From: Candidatus Bilophila faecipullorum
GTDB taxonomy: Bacteria > Desulfobacterota > Desulfovibrionia > Desulfovibrionales > Desulfovibrionaceae
NCBI GenBank assembly: GCA_944326695.1
Contig: CALVEZ010000003.1
Span: 62,001 to 126,000, forward strand
DNA length: 64,000 bases
Reading direction: 5' to 3'
Shown piece after piece: positions 43,840 to 52,832 of this stretch; position 1 is the first letter of the stretch; every line of letters begins with the position of its first letter. The notes under the pieces are model-generated. The model searched no databases and was not told the DNA's origin. It was given only the letters and a program-made list of their open reading frames with translations. The position numbers and the translations under genes were made by a program.

Positions 43840-44370
43840 ATGACACAGGTCGACGCCAAGCAGGATCGTGTGAACACCGTCATCGATGTTCTCAATAAGG
43901 CCCGGAGCATGGAATTGTATGCGGTGCATCAGTACATGAATCAGCACTACACGCTCGATGATCTGGACTACGGCGAGTTCGCCAGCAAGATCAAACTGAT
44001 ATCCATCGACGAAATGCGCCATGCGGAAGAATTCGCGGAACGCATCAAGGAATTGGGCGGAGAACCGTGTCACGAGCTTTCCGCCAAGGTGGTCAAGGGC
44101 CAGAAGGTGACGGATGTCTTCCCCTTCAATCAGGACGTCGAAGAGGACACCATCGAAACCTACAACAAATTTCTGAAAACCTGCCGTGAAAACGGCGACA
44201 ACGTGAGCGCGCGCCTTTTTGAGAAAATCCTCGACGAGGAACAGGTACACACCAACTATTTCTCCGATACGGCCGCGCACATCGAAACCCTCGGCCAGAC
44301 CTATCTCTCCAAGATCGCGGGAAGCCCCTCGCCGGAAATCCCCAGCCACGGTTTCGTCAACGCCGAATAA
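43840..44370 (+). CDS. bfr: Bacterioferritin
   Basis: 176-residue ferritin-like protein. Diiron ligands are visible in ARSMELYAVHQYM, SIDEMRHAEEFAERI, EDTIETYNKFL and DEEQVHTNYFSD; the Met of DEMRHAE is at the haem-ligand position of Desulfovibrio bacterioferritin, which binds Fe-coproporphyrin III. The sequence follows that protein closely (for example HQYMNQHYTLDDLDYGE). It stores iron and detoxifies Fe2+/peroxide. ATG 43840 is preferred over 43831 because the GAGGA site lies 8 nt upstream of the former and directly abuts the latter. Confidence 0.93.
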   Translation: MTQVDAKQDRVNTVIDVLNKARSMELYAVHQYMNQHYTLDDLDYGEFASKIKLISIDEMRHAEEFAERIKELGGEPCHELSAKVVKGQKVTDVFPFNQDVEEDTIETYNKFLKTCRENGDNVSARLFEKILDEEQVHTNYFSDTAAHIETLGQTYLSKIAGSPSPEIPSHGFVNAE

Positions 44371-44430
44371 GCCCTCTCCCGGAAGCGTCTTCACCCCCTC
44401 CGAGGGCGCTTCCTCCCATACCCCTCAAAA

Positions 44431-44473
44431 GGCCCGCGCCGGTTGCTCCTCCTCGGCGCGGGCCGCCTTTTTG
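44431..44473 (+). terminator. Rho-independent terminator of bfr
   Basis: Perfect 11-bp GGCCCGCGCCG/CGGCGCGGGCC stem with 12-nt loop, then GCCTTTTTG. Confidence 0.85.
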
Positions 44474-44670
44474 AGCCTTTTTTCCTCCTCACGTTTCCAA
44501 CCTTCCCTTTCCGCTCCCCGAAGTCCCCTTGGAAACCAAAGCCCCGAATCGCCCTCTCGCCGTTCGGCGGGCTTTTCACGTGGGGCAAGTCGGGCCTAGG
44601 CCTTGTCCGCCCTTTCCGGCTTCAACGAAACGTCCCTTCCGCCGTCCAGAGCAGGACCGCGCGGCAATGG

Positions 44671-44760
44671 AGCACGGCGTACCCTGCTCTATCCGGCTGC
44701 TTCGAGAAATACCCTGCGATGCGGTAATCAAGCACGAAGTACCGTGTTCTATCCCGCCGG
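44671..44760 (+). repeat. Two-unit repeat with exact 60-nt period
   Basis: A unit of about 40 nt (core AGCACG, GTACC, TCTATCC) occurs at 44661-44700 and again exactly 60 nt later at 44721-44760, with about 30 of 40 positions equal; the 20 nt between do not match. It lies in the gap 44474-44891, which has no gene. Confidence 0.55.
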
Positions 44761-44795
44761 AGACGGGAGCCCCAGCCTACAGCCCGCACAGAAGG

Positions 44796-44844
<49 letters not shown>

Positions 44845-44891
44845 CTTCAAGAAAACGCCGGGAAAGAGGCACGAAAGCGCCGGACAGGGGA

Positions 44892-46415
44892 TTACGAGCG
44901 CCAGCGGCGAAACGTCTTGTAATCCAAAGCGAATTTGCGCATCCGCAACCCCATCACGCGCTCGCTGATCCCAAGGGCCTGCGCCGCCTTGCCCATATTG
45001 CCCCGGCATTCCCGCAGCGCCTGTGTAATAAGCTGGCGCTCCACCCGCTCCAGAGCTTCGGGCAGGGTACCGTGCAGGGAAGACAGCGGACAGGACGCCT
45101 GCATGGACGGCGGCAGGAGGCTGGGCCGGATGAGCCCGTCCGTAGTCAGGATAACCGCCCGCTCGATGACGTTTTCCAGTTCCCGGATGTTGCCGGGCCA
45201 CGGATGGGCCAAGAGAAGCGCCTCGGCCTCGGGCGTGACCCGCAGCCCGCGCTTGCCGATGGTATGGCCGTATTTTTCCAGAAAGTGCTCAATGAGCGGG
45301 TGGACGTCTTCCGGGCGCTCGCGCAGGGGCGGCATGGAGACGGGGAAGACGTTGAGGCGGTAGAAAAGGTCTTGGCGGAAAAGCCCGTCCCGCACCATCT
45401 GCTCAAGATTACGGCTTGTGGCCGCCACGACGCGCACGTCCACCTTGCGCGTCTCCAGCCCACCGAGCCGCTCGAATTCGTGCTCCTGCAGGACGCGCAA
45501 AAGCTTCACCTGCGTGGAGAGGGACAATTCCCCGATTTCATCAAGAAACAGGGTACCCCCGTCCGCAGCCTCGAAACGTCCCTTGCGCGGGCCCGCCGCG
45601 CCGGTAAAGGCTCCCTTCTCGTGGCCGAAAAGCTCGCTTTCGATCAGGCCCTCGGGGAGGGCGGCGCAGTTGACCTTGACGAAAGGATGCCCCGCCCGGG
45701 GGCTGCCCGCGTGGATGGTGTTCGCGGCCAGTTCCTTGCCCGTGCCGCTTTCGCCCAGCAGGAGGACCGTGGCGCTCGTGGGGGCCACCTGCGCAAGCTG
45801 GGTGAGCACGGCCCGCAGGCCCGGCGACGTGCCCACAAACATGCCCGGCCGGGTCTGCTCAAGCAGGACGTCGAGGAGCCTGCGGTTTTCTTCAAGCATC
45901 CGGTGGTGCTCCTGCCGGTTCCTGACGGCCTTGGCCACGAGCGAGGCGAGCACCGTGAGCAGGCGCATGTCCTCCTCAAGCGCCTCCGATTCCGCAAAAA
46001 GGCGATCCGCCGACAGGGCCCCGATGACCCGGCCCTCCATCTTGATGGGGACGCAGACGAAGGAGACGGCCTCCTTGCGGCCCCGGCTCCCGGTCCGGTT
46101 GAGGAAAAGCGGCTCCACGAGCACGTTGGGGATGACCAGCGGCTTGCCGCTCTCAACGACCTTGCCCGTGATCCCTTCCCCGAGCTTGTAACGCCCGCGG
46201 CTCTGCGCCTCCGGCGACATGCCGTAGGCCGCTTCGATGGCGATTTCGCCGTGCCGCTCGTCAAGGAGCGTGATCACGCCGCGCATCATCCCCGTGTGCT
46301 CGGCCATGACCTCAAGCACGGTCTCCAGATTGTCGGAGAGATCGGAAGCGCTGTCGAGAATCTGCAAGACCTCGAACAGAAGGCGCAGCTCCTTGACTTC
46401 ATTGCGTACCTGCAC
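44892..46415 (-). CDS. NifA-like sigma-54-dependent activator (GAF-AAA-Fis)
   Basis: 507 residues. GAF domain at about 20-170, AAA+ domain at about 195-430 with Walker [14 protein letters not shown], the sigma-54 contact loop [10 protein letters not shown], Walker [12 protein letters not shown] and the R-finger region [14 protein letters not shown], then a C-terminal Fis-type helix-turn-helix ([24 protein letters not shown]). Domain layout matches NifA/VnfA-type activators, so a small molecule or redox signal may act through GAF. No nif gene is nearby and its targets are not evident. Confidence 0.9.
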   Translation of the reverse strand: MQVRNEVKELRLLFEVLQILDSASDLSDNLETVLEVMAEHTGMMRGVITLLDERHGEIAIEAAYGMSPEAQSRGRYKLGEGITGKVVESGKPLVIPNVLVEPLFLNRTGSRGRKEAVSFVCVPIKMEGRVIGALSADRLFAESEALEEDMRLLTVLASLVAKAVRNRQEHHRMLEENRRLLDVLLEQTRPGMFVGTSPGLRAVLTQLAQVAPTSATVLLLGESGTGKELAANTIHAGSPRAGHPFVKVNCAALPEGLIESELFGHEKGAFTGAAGPRKGRFEAADGGTLFLDEIGELSLSTQVKLLRVLQEHEFERLGGLETRKVDVRVVAATSRNLEQMVRDGLFRQDLFYRLNVFPVSMPPLRERPEDVHPLIEHFLEKYGHTIGKRGLRVTPEAEALLLAHPWPGNIRELENVIERAVILTTDGLIRPSLLPPSMQASCPLSSLHGTLPEALERVERQLITQALRECRGNMGKAAQALGISERVMGLRMRKFALDYKTFRRWRS

Positions 46416-46551
46416 GGCTGGCTCCTTTCAGTAAAAAACACGCGGTCTTATCCGAAGGCGGCCAGAAACCAGCGCGCCTCTCCCCGTCCCGCGTCTTCCC
46501 GATGAAGAAGATTTTCGATGAGATGAAGTTCCCCTTCTTCATTCCTTTGGG

Positions 46552-47025
46552 TTATCTCAATGCCTTATTTGCCCATATGAGAAACTCCACCAAATTAAAA
46601 ACGTGTATGGTTTTAACGGACTGTTCGGCGGCAGCTTTTTTAAGCCATGCCAGCGCCCCGCTTTTATAACCATTCCCATCCACAAGGAGGATGATTTCCC
46701 GTTCAGGCATGGCCTCTATGCAATTGAGATAAAGATAAGGGAATTTTTCATCCACGCTTCCCTGAGACTGTTGCCATTTGCATTCGATGCGTATGGCGAA
46801 ACCAAGACGGCGCGAAACCGCCAGAAACTCCGTAACGCCATCATGTCCGTAAATGGAACGATACGGAACCCGGCGGACCAGCAAGTCTTCGCCCAATTGA
46901 TGCCCATAACGGGCATATTCTTTAAAGCAGACATCCTTAAATCCGTGTGAGACAAAGGTTTGGCGTACCTGCTGTTCAAGGATGCTTCCCTGACGATTAG
47001 CCAAAGAACCGCCTTGCCGAGTCAT
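46552..47025 (-). CDS. Putative PD-(D/E)XK restriction endonuclease
   Basis: 157 residues. Residues 60-100 show a nuclease core pattern: an Asp in YGHDGVTEFLAVSRR, then AIRIECKWQQSQGSVDEKFPY, where ECK with following Gln and Glu resembles the E-x-K catalytic motif. A glycine-rich turn (LLVDGNGYKSGAL) and an aliphatic C-terminus follow. The gene starts inside the stop of the adjacent adenine methyltransferase (ATGA), the usual coupling of a type II restriction-modification pair. Base composition is distinctly lower in G+C than its neighbours, supporting recent transfer. Target site unknown; GATC-like is possible from the methylase class. Confidence 0.75.
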   Translation of the reverse strand: MTRQGGSLANRQGSILEQQVRQTFVSHGFKDVCFKEYARYGHQLGEDLLVRRVPYRSIYGHDGVTEFLAVSRRLGFAIRIECKWQQSQGSVDEKFPYLYLNCIEAMPEREIILLVDGNGYKSGALAWLKKAAAEQSVKTIHVFNLVEFLIWANKALR

Positions 47026-47837
47026 AGAAACACCGCCAGAAGTTCGCGCACCTCATCACGCTGTGCGCCGTTACAACTGATGAAACGTCGGACAGAAAAA
47101 GACTCTATGCGCGCCGAGGCGTAGAGGTCCCGCGTCAACGGCACGTCATGGTTGCTGAGCACCACGGGCACGCCGCGCCGTACGGCGGCCTCGGCCTCCT
47201 GCGCCAACTCCCGCTGTTCGGCCATGCCGAAGCCTCCCCCCATGTACGTAGTGAAATTGGCCGTGCTTGAGGCGGGGACATAGGGCGGATCGCCGTAGAC
47301 CACATCTCCGGGGCGCAGCAGGGAAAAAGTCCGGCGGAAATCCTGCACCGCGAAGGTAACGTCACAGTCCCGCATCTTGCGCACAAAGGCCGTCAATTCG
47401 GCGGCAGGGAAATACGGGGCCTTATAGCGCCCGAAAGGGACGTTGTAGACGCCCCGGGCGTTATAGCGCACGAGGCCGTTGTAGGCGTGACGGTTGAGGT
47501 AAAGGAAGAGAACGGCGCGTTCTTCCGCGTCCGTCGAGGCGTTGAAGGCCGCCCGCAGGCGGAGGAAAGCCTCCCGCGTGTTGTTTTCCGGCGTGAACAG
47601 CGCCCGGGCCCGCTTGATGAAGCGTTCGCCCTCACGCCGCAAGGTTTCGTAGAGCCCGATGAGATCGGGGTTGAGATCGCAGAGCAGGTAGGCGGGGTAG
47701 GCGGCGTTGAGGAAGACCGCTCCGGACCCTACGAAAGGTTCCACAAGACGGCTTCCGGCGGGCAGGCTCGGCAAGAGCCGATCCAGCAGACGGTACTTGC
47801 CGCCCGCCCATTTCAAAAAGGGCCTCGTCAAGGACAT
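47022..47837 (-). CDS. DNA N6-adenine methyltransferase (Dam/DpnM class)
   Basis: 271 residues. Class alpha adenine methylase order: PFLKWAGGKYRLLDRLLP at the N-terminus, AdoMet motif LVEPFVGSGAVFLNA near residue 35, catalytic DPPY in VVYGDPPYVPASSTANFTTY near residue 180, and the FISCNGAQRDEVRELL tail. Dam-class enzymes usually methylate the A of GATC. ATG 47837 has GAGG about 8 nt upstream; the frame is open further upstream without similarity. It is the first gene of the restriction-modification pair and protects the host against the following nuclease. Confidence 0.9.
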   Translation of the reverse strand: MSLTRPFLKWAGGKYRLLDRLLPSLPAGSRLVEPFVGSGAVFLNAAYPAYLLCDLNPDLIGLYETLRREGERFIKRARALFTPENNTREAFLRLRAAFNASTDAEERAVLFLYLNRHAYNGLVRYNARGVYNVPFGRYKAPYFPAAELTAFVRKMRDCDVTFAVQDFRRTFSLLRPGDVVYGDPPYVPASSTANFTTYMGGGFGMAEQRELAQEAEAAVRRGVPVVLSNHDVPLTRDLYASARIESFSVRRFISCNGAQRDEVRELLAVFL

Positions 47838-48296
47838 ACAAGCCTCATAAGAATATCGTTTCAAAGAAAAGCAACCAAGGACAGGCACATCAGGGCCGGG
47901 ACTTCCGCCTCCCTGTCCCCGCTTCCACAAGAAAGGGGCGAAGTTTCCATTGTGGGGCCTCCCATACGACATGGCCGGACAGGGGCGGACGCAACGGCTT
48001 TGCTGCGAATGCCTCGTCCTTGCCAGACATGGGGACCGCACGAGAGCCCATGCTCCCGCCCGCATTCGGAGCGAGCCCCGTCCCCGCAAGCCCGGCGCCT
48101 GTGGACGTATCCCCGGAGCCACCCGGCATTTTCCAAAGCCCGGGACGGAAAACACAGAAAGAAGTACTGTTTATGGGGAGTTCACGCAAGCCCCGCCATC
48201 AAGGGGCCAGCCGGGAATCCCGGCGGGGAATCAGCTTGCCTCCGGCCTCATTCTGGTTATACCCTTTGATCCACCGCCATGTTGAAGGAAATCACG
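47838..48296. other. Divergent region between R-M genes and the sulfonate activator
   Basis: 459 bp without a gene. It has a CCGGGA/TCCCGG palindrome (about 48211-48223) and a weak TTGCCT...TATACC pair (48236, 48258) that could be the promoter of the activator. GC-rich degenerate sequence fills the rest. Confidence 0.4.
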
Positions 48297-49682
48297 ATGG
48301 ATATCTCGGAAAAAGAGCGCAAGGGGCTCCTTGAGCTGGCCATGAGCAGCCTGCCTACGGGCCTGTTCATCTGCGACAGGGACGGCATCATCCGTTTCAT
48401 CAACGATGCGTACGCCCACTATCTCCACCTGCGGCCCGAAGACGCGCTCGGACGCCCCATCACGGATTTCATCGCGGATTCGGGCATCCCCTCCGTCATC
48501 GCCTCTGGCGAGGCCGAACTCGGCGCGTGGAGGCAGTTTCCGGGCAGCGAAACAACCCTCCTCGTCAACCGCATCCCCTTGCGGGACGAGCGGGGGCAGG
48601 TCATTGGGGCCCTGTCCATGACCCTTTTCGACACGCCCGAGCAGGTCAAGGCGCTTCTGCGACGCGTGGAGGTTCTGGACAGAAAGGTCAATGCCTACGC
48701 CCGGCGGATCAAAAGTGTGCTCACGGCCAATTACACCGTGGATTCCATCCTCGGCGTCAGCCCGGCCATCGCCGCCTTCAAGTCCTACCTCCTGCGCTAT
48801 GCGCGCACGGATTCCCCCGTCCTCATCCTCGGGGCGACCGGTACCGGCAAGGAGCTTGCCGCAAGCGCCATCCACACGGCCAGCCGCCGTCAGGACGGCC
48901 CTTTCGTAAGCATCAACTGCGCAGCCATCCCCAAGGAGCTTTTCGAGTCCGAGGTCTTCGGCTACGTGCCCGGGGCCTTCTCGGGCGCGCACAAGGACGG
49001 CAAGGTGGGACAAATCGAGCTGGCCGATCAAGGCACGCTCTTTCTCGACGAGGTGGGCGATCTGCCCCTGCACGCGCAAGTGAAGCTGCTGCGCGTGCTG
49101 GAGGAAAAAAAGCTCTCCCGGCTCGGCTCCTCGCAGCCCCGCGCCGTGGATTTCCGCCTCGTAGCCGCCACCAACCGCGATCTGAAAAGCATGATCGCCG
49201 CCGGCGCTTTCCGCGAGGACCTCTATTATCGCATCAACCCCATGATCCTCCATCTGCCGCCCTTAAACGAGCGCGTGGAGGATATTCCCCTTCTCGTGCG
49301 GGACATGCTCAACCGCCTCGGCGGGGAAGGCGTCGAATGCACGGACAGCGCGCTGGATGTGCTCATGCGCTACGGCTGGCCCGGCAATATCCGCGAACTG
49401 CGCAACGTGATCACCCGGGCCTTGAGCCTCTGCCAGAACGGACGCATCACCGTAGCCGATCTCCCGCCCGAACTGCGCCATCAGGCCGTGGCCGCCGACT
49501 CGGGCGGCACGGGGAGCAGGCTGCAATCCGTCGTCCACACCAGCGAGGCGCAAACCATCCTCACCGCGCTGCACGAACAGAAATGGAACGTCGCCCGCAC
49601 GGCGCGCACGCTCGGGGTGTCGCGCGCCACCCTCTACGAGAAGATGCGCAAGTTCGGTATCCGCCGCAGCCGGGATTTTTAG
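48297..49682 (+). CDS. Sigma-54-dependent activator (PAS-AAA-Fis) of the sulfonate cluster
   Basis: 461 residues. N-terminal PAS sensor (LPTGLFICDRDGIIRFINDAYA at about 20-40, ending before residue 115), AAA+ domain with Walker [15 protein letters not shown], sigma-54 loop GAFSGA (Thr to Ser in the usual GAFTGA), Walker B GTLFLDEVGDLPL, and a C-terminal Fis-type helix-turn-helix (WNVARTARTLGVSRATLYEKM). ATG 48297 has AAGGAA 7-8 nt upstream; ATG 48279 adds six residues. -24/-12 promoters stand before three downstream transcripts, so it very likely activates the MFS-amidase, tctABC and sauS operons in response to an imported sulfonate or its metabolite. Confidence 0.88.
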   Translation: MDISEKERKGLLELAMSSLPTGLFICDRDGIIRFINDAYAHYLHLRPEDALGRPITDFIADSGIPSVIASGEAELGAWRQFPGSETTLLVNRIPLRDERGQVIGALSMTLFDTPEQVKALLRRVEVLDRKVNAYARRIKSVLTANYTVDSILGVSPAIAAFKSYLLRYARTDSPVLILGATGTGKELAASAIHTASRRQDGPFVSINCAAIPKELFESEVFGYVPGAFSGAHKDGKVGQIELADQGTLFLDEVGDLPLHAQVKLLRVLEEKKLSRLGSSQPRAVDFRLVAATNRDLKSMIAAGAFREDLYYRINPMILHLPPLNERVEDIPLLVRDMLNRLGGEGVECTDSALDVLMRYGWPGNIRELRNVITRALSLCQNGRITVADLPPELRHQAVAADSGGTGSRLQSVVHTSEAQTILTALHEQKWNVARTARTLGVSRATLYEKMRKFGIRRSRDF

Positions 49683-49866
49683 AAAGCAAATTGTGAAAAA
49701 AGTATTTTTCTGTAAAATGACTTGTTTTTCAAACATGTTAACTAGACATGTCCGAATAGCAAGACGTTTTCCGCAAAAGAGGATACCCACCTGAACGAGC
49801 ATTTTCTTTTTTATCCACCCTTATTATATCCACTTTAAAAGTACTTTTCGCCCTTCCGGCGCTTGC

Positions 49867-49882
49867 GGGCACAAAGATTGCT
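49867..49882 (+). promoter_or_regulatory. Sigma-54 promoter of the MFS-amidase operon
   Basis: GGGCACAAAGATTGCT: GG and GC are 10 bp apart and fit TGGCAC-N5-TTGCW with one mismatch in each box region. ATG is 68 bp downstream of the -12. A perfect inverted repeat AAAGATTG/CAATCTTT (49873-49880 and 49893-49900) overlaps the -12 and the likely start. Confidence 0.75.
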
Positions 49883-49949
49883 CTAAAAAGAACAATCTTT
49901 CGGCTTTTATTCCCAAAGCCGCGACTTCACTTCCGCAAGGAGCGCCGTC

Positions 49950-51347
49950 ATGTCGACACTTCACGTTGAAGCGAATCTGCTTTCCCGCATGGAACGAATG
50001 CCGCTGAACAGGGCGGTCCTGACGCTTGTCGGACTGCTCTCGTGGTGCTGGGTCATGGAAGCCTTCGATCTGGGCATGATCGGGCAGGTCGTGGCCGTGC
50101 TGAAACAGATATGGGAACTCGACGCCAACACGCTGGGCCTGCTCGGTTCCTGCTCCACGGCGGGCGTGGTCATCGGCACGGCCTGCGCGGGCTTTCTGAC
50201 CGACCGTTTCGGGCGCAAGCGCATCCTCCTCTGGGGCGTCTTCATCTTCACCTTCTTTACGCTCATCGGCAGCCTTTACACCAACCTCGCGTGGATCGTG
50301 ACCATGCGCTTCATCGGCGGGCTCGGGGCGGGAGCGGTCTTTCCCCTTCCCTACCTGATGATTTCCGAAATCGCCCCGGCCCGACACCGGGGCATCCTCG
50401 TGTGCATCTGCAACGCCATCCTCACGGCCTCCTACCTGCTGCCGACCCTCTGCGGCTCGTGGGCGATCAAGGCCTTCCCGCTCGAAACGGCGTGGCGCGT
50501 GCCCTTCATCGTGGGCGGGCTCCCCATCGTGACCCTCTATTTCCTCTACCGCTGGCTTCCCGAATCCCCGCGCTGGCTGATGCGCCGGGGCCGCCATGAC
50601 GAAGTGCGCGCCCTTGTCGAACGGCTGGAGAAGAGTGCCGGGATCGCGCACGACGACGCCTACATCAACCCGGACGTGCTGCGCAGCCTCGAACAGGCCG
50701 CCGAAGCCGAACAAAACCGGGGCCGGGCCTCGTGGCGGGCGCTTTTCCGCCCGCCCTATCTGGGCCGCTCCCTCGTCTCGTGGAGCATGTACTCCGCCGG
50801 GCTGATCACATGGTACGTCGTCATGGTCTACGTGCCGACCATCCTGACCACCTACGGCTTCGAGCTTTCCAACTCGGTCATCATGACGGGAGGCATGATG
50901 GTCCTCGGCGGCGCGGGCTCGCTCGTCATCGGGCCTCTGGCCGACAAGTATGGCCGCAAGCCTGTCTGGAGCCTCTATGTGATCATCACCATCATCTGCC
51001 TCTTCCTGCTCACGGCCACGCTCTCAACGTCCATGCTGTTGCTCGTCGGCGCGTTTGTGGCCTTCTTCGGCACGGGCATCATGCCGGTGTGCAAGGTCTA
51101 CATCGCCGAGCAGTACCCCACCGAACTGCGCGGCGTGGGCACTGGCTTCGGCGAGGCCGTGTCCCGCGTGGTCGGCGGGGTGCTGGCTACCTACTATCTG
51201 GCCTTCTTCCTCTCCGTGGGCGGGGTCAAGGGCGTGTTCACCTTCATGGCGGTCGCCTTCTCCATCGCCATCGTCGCCCTGTGGATATGGGGACAGGAAA
51301 CGGCACGGCGCAGCGTGGAAGACACCTCAGCCACGCCCGGCAAGTAA
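49950..51347 (+). CDS. MFS transporter (metabolite:H+ symporter class)
   Basis: 465 residues, 12 predicted membrane helices. Canonical MFS loops are present: DRFGRKRILLWG between helices 2 and 3, the DKYGRKPVW equivalent in the second half, and RWLPESPRWLMRRGR after helix 6, as in sugar/aromatic-acid transporters. A strong AAGGAG site precedes ATG 49950. It is driven by a sigma-54 promoter and followed 22 bp later by an amidase gene, so it probably imports the amidase substrate, or exchanges a sulfonate. In aerobes an MFS protein (SauU) is linked to sulfoacetate uptake, but a TTT system is also present here. Confidence 0.88.
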   Translation: MSTLHVEANLLSRMERMPLNRAVLTLVGLLSWCWVMEAFDLGMIGQVVAVLKQIWELDANTLGLLGSCSTAGVVIGTACAGFLTDRFGRKRILLWGVFIFTFFTLIGSLYTNLAWIVTMRFIGGLGAGAVFPLPYLMISEIAPARHRGILVCICNAILTASYLLPTLCGSWAIKAFPLETAWRVPFIVGGLPIVTLYFLYRWLPESPRWLMRRGRHDEVRALVERLEKSAGIAHDDAYINPDVLRSLEQAAEAEQNRGRASWRALFRPPYLGRSLVSWSMYSAGLITWYVVMVYVPTILTTYGFELSNSVIMTGGMMVLGGAGSLVIGPLADKYGRKPVWSLYVIITIICLFLLTATLSTSMLLLVGAFVAFFGTGIMPVCKVYIAEQYPTELRGVGTGFGEAVSRVVGGVLATYYLAFFLSVGGVKGVFTFMAVAFSIAIVALWIWGQETARRSVEDTSATPGK

Positions 51348-51369
51348 CCTCACCACAGGCAGGCAGACG

Positions 51370-52743
51370 ATGCACCTTCTTTCCCTTACCATCACCGAAG
51401 CGGCCCGCGCCCTGCGGCGCGGCGAAACCACCTCCGCCGGGCTCGTGCGGGCGGGGTTGGACGCGGTACGGCGTCATGACGGCCTCCTCAATGCCGTACT
51501 GCATCTCTCCCCCACGGCGCTTGAGGAGGCGGAACGCCTTGACGCCGAAGCGAGGGGCGGCTCCTTCCGGGGGCCTTTGCACGGCATCCCGCTCATCATC
51601 AAGGATAATATCGACGTGGCCGGAATGCCCACCACCGTGGGGAGCCCCCTTTTCGCGGACGCGCCCCCGGCCCACTCCGACGCCACGGCGGTGGCCCGGC
51701 TGCGGGCGGCGGGGGCGGTCCTGCTCGGCAAGGCGAACCTCGACGAGCTTGCGGCCCACGTGAGCGGCACGACGTCCTTTTTCGGCCCCACCATCAACCC
51801 GTGGCAGCCGGAACGCCGCCTCAGCCCGGGCGGTTCCTCCAGCGGCACGGCAGCGGCCGTGGCCGCGGGCTACTGCTGCGCCGGGCTCGGCACGGACACG
51901 GGCGGCTCCACGCGGCTGCCCGCGGGCTGGTGCGGGCTCTGCGGCCTGCGCCCCACGCACGGCCTGATCGATCTGACGGGCGTCTACCCCCGCGCGGCCA
52001 GCCTCGATACGGTGGGCGTCCTTGCCCGCTCCGTGCGGGACATCGCCCTCCTGCTGCACGTGATCGTCGATCCGCCCCTGCTCTACGCGCTTGAACAGCC
52101 CTCCCCCGCCGGGAAACGGCGCATCGGCGTTTTCCCTGATCTCGTAGAGGCCAAGGCCGGGCGCAAGACGGCCCTGCGCTACGAGGCGGCCATGCGGCGC
52201 TGGGAAAGCCTCGGCGCGGCCTGCGTGCCTGTGGATTTTCCTCTCCTGGACGCGCCCGCCGTGGGCGAAGCGGTCAATACGGTCCGCAGCTTCGAGTTCG
52301 CCCGGGACGTGGCCCGCGACGTGGAAAAGCATCCCCGGCTCGGCAGGATGCACCCCGTCCCGCTGACGGACTACCGCAACGGCCAGAGCATTGCCCCGGA
52401 AACCTATGAAGCGGCCCGGCGCTACGGGGCCGGGCTCACGCAAGAAGTGGAGGCGCTCTTTACCCGCCATGCCCTCGACTGGCTCTGCCTGCCCGTGGCC
52501 TTCCACACCGCGCCGCCGGTGGACAGCCCCCCGGAAACCTTCGCGGCGGGCCGGGCGCTCGTCAACCTGTTCAGCATCACGGGGATGCCGACACTGGTCG
52601 TCCCCGGCTGGACGGAAGGCGACGGCCTGCCCCTCGGAGTCCAGCTCGTGGGCCCGCGCCTGAGCGAACGCCTCCTTCTGGACGCCGGGATCGCCTATGA
52701 AGACAGGTACGGCCCCTTCCCCCTGCCCCGGCTGGACGGATAA
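51370..52743 (+). CDS. Amidase-signature hydrolase in sulfonate cluster
   Basis: 457 residues of the amidase signature family, which hydrolyse amide bonds with a Ser-cisSer-Lys triad. The Lys is in PLIIKDNIDVAG (near residue 77), the Gly/Ser-rich core LSPGGSSSGTAAAVAAG near residues 155-170, and the nucleophile region GTDTGGSTRLPAGWCGL near 177-193. Complete length and no signal peptide, so cytoplasmic. Because it is co-transcribed with an MFS carrier under the sulfonate activator, a sulfonated amide (N-acyltaurine such as N-acetyltaurine, or sulfoacetamide) is a reasonable substrate guess; relatives also cleave indole-acetamide or aryl amides. Confidence 0.85.
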   Translation: MHLLSLTITEAARALRRGETTSAGLVRAGLDAVRRHDGLLNAVLHLSPTALEEAERLDAEARGGSFRGPLHGIPLIIKDNIDVAGMPTTVGSPLFADAPPAHSDATAVARLRAAGAVLLGKANLDELAAHVSGTTSFFGPTINPWQPERRLSPGGSSSGTAAAVAAGYCCAGLGTDTGGSTRLPAGWCGLCGLRPTHGLIDLTGVYPRAASLDTVGVLARSVRDIALLLHVIVDPPLLYALEQPSPAGKRRIGVFPDLVEAKAGRKTALRYEAAMRRWESLGAACVPVDFPLLDAPAVGEAVNTVRSFEFARDVARDVEKHPRLGRMHPVPLTDYRNGQSIAPETYEAARRYGAGLTQEVEALFTRHALDWLCLPVAFHTAPPVDSPPETFAAGRALVNLFSITGMPTLVVPGWTEGDGLPLGVQLVGPRLSERLLLDAGIAYEDRYGPFPLPRLDG

Positions 52744-52744
52744 A

Positions 52745-52789
52745 GGCATGGGCGGCCCCGGAACCTTCCGAGGGCCGCCCCCTCATGCC
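52745..52789 (+). terminator. Long hairpin after the amidase
   Basis: GGCATGGGCGGCCC pairs with GGGCCGCC, a 4-nt bulge and CATGCC, two bases after the stop. No T-tract. Confidence 0.65.
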
Positions 52790-52832
52790 GGGGACAATTC
52801 CACCATCCAGTCCAACACCTCTCTATAGCCCC

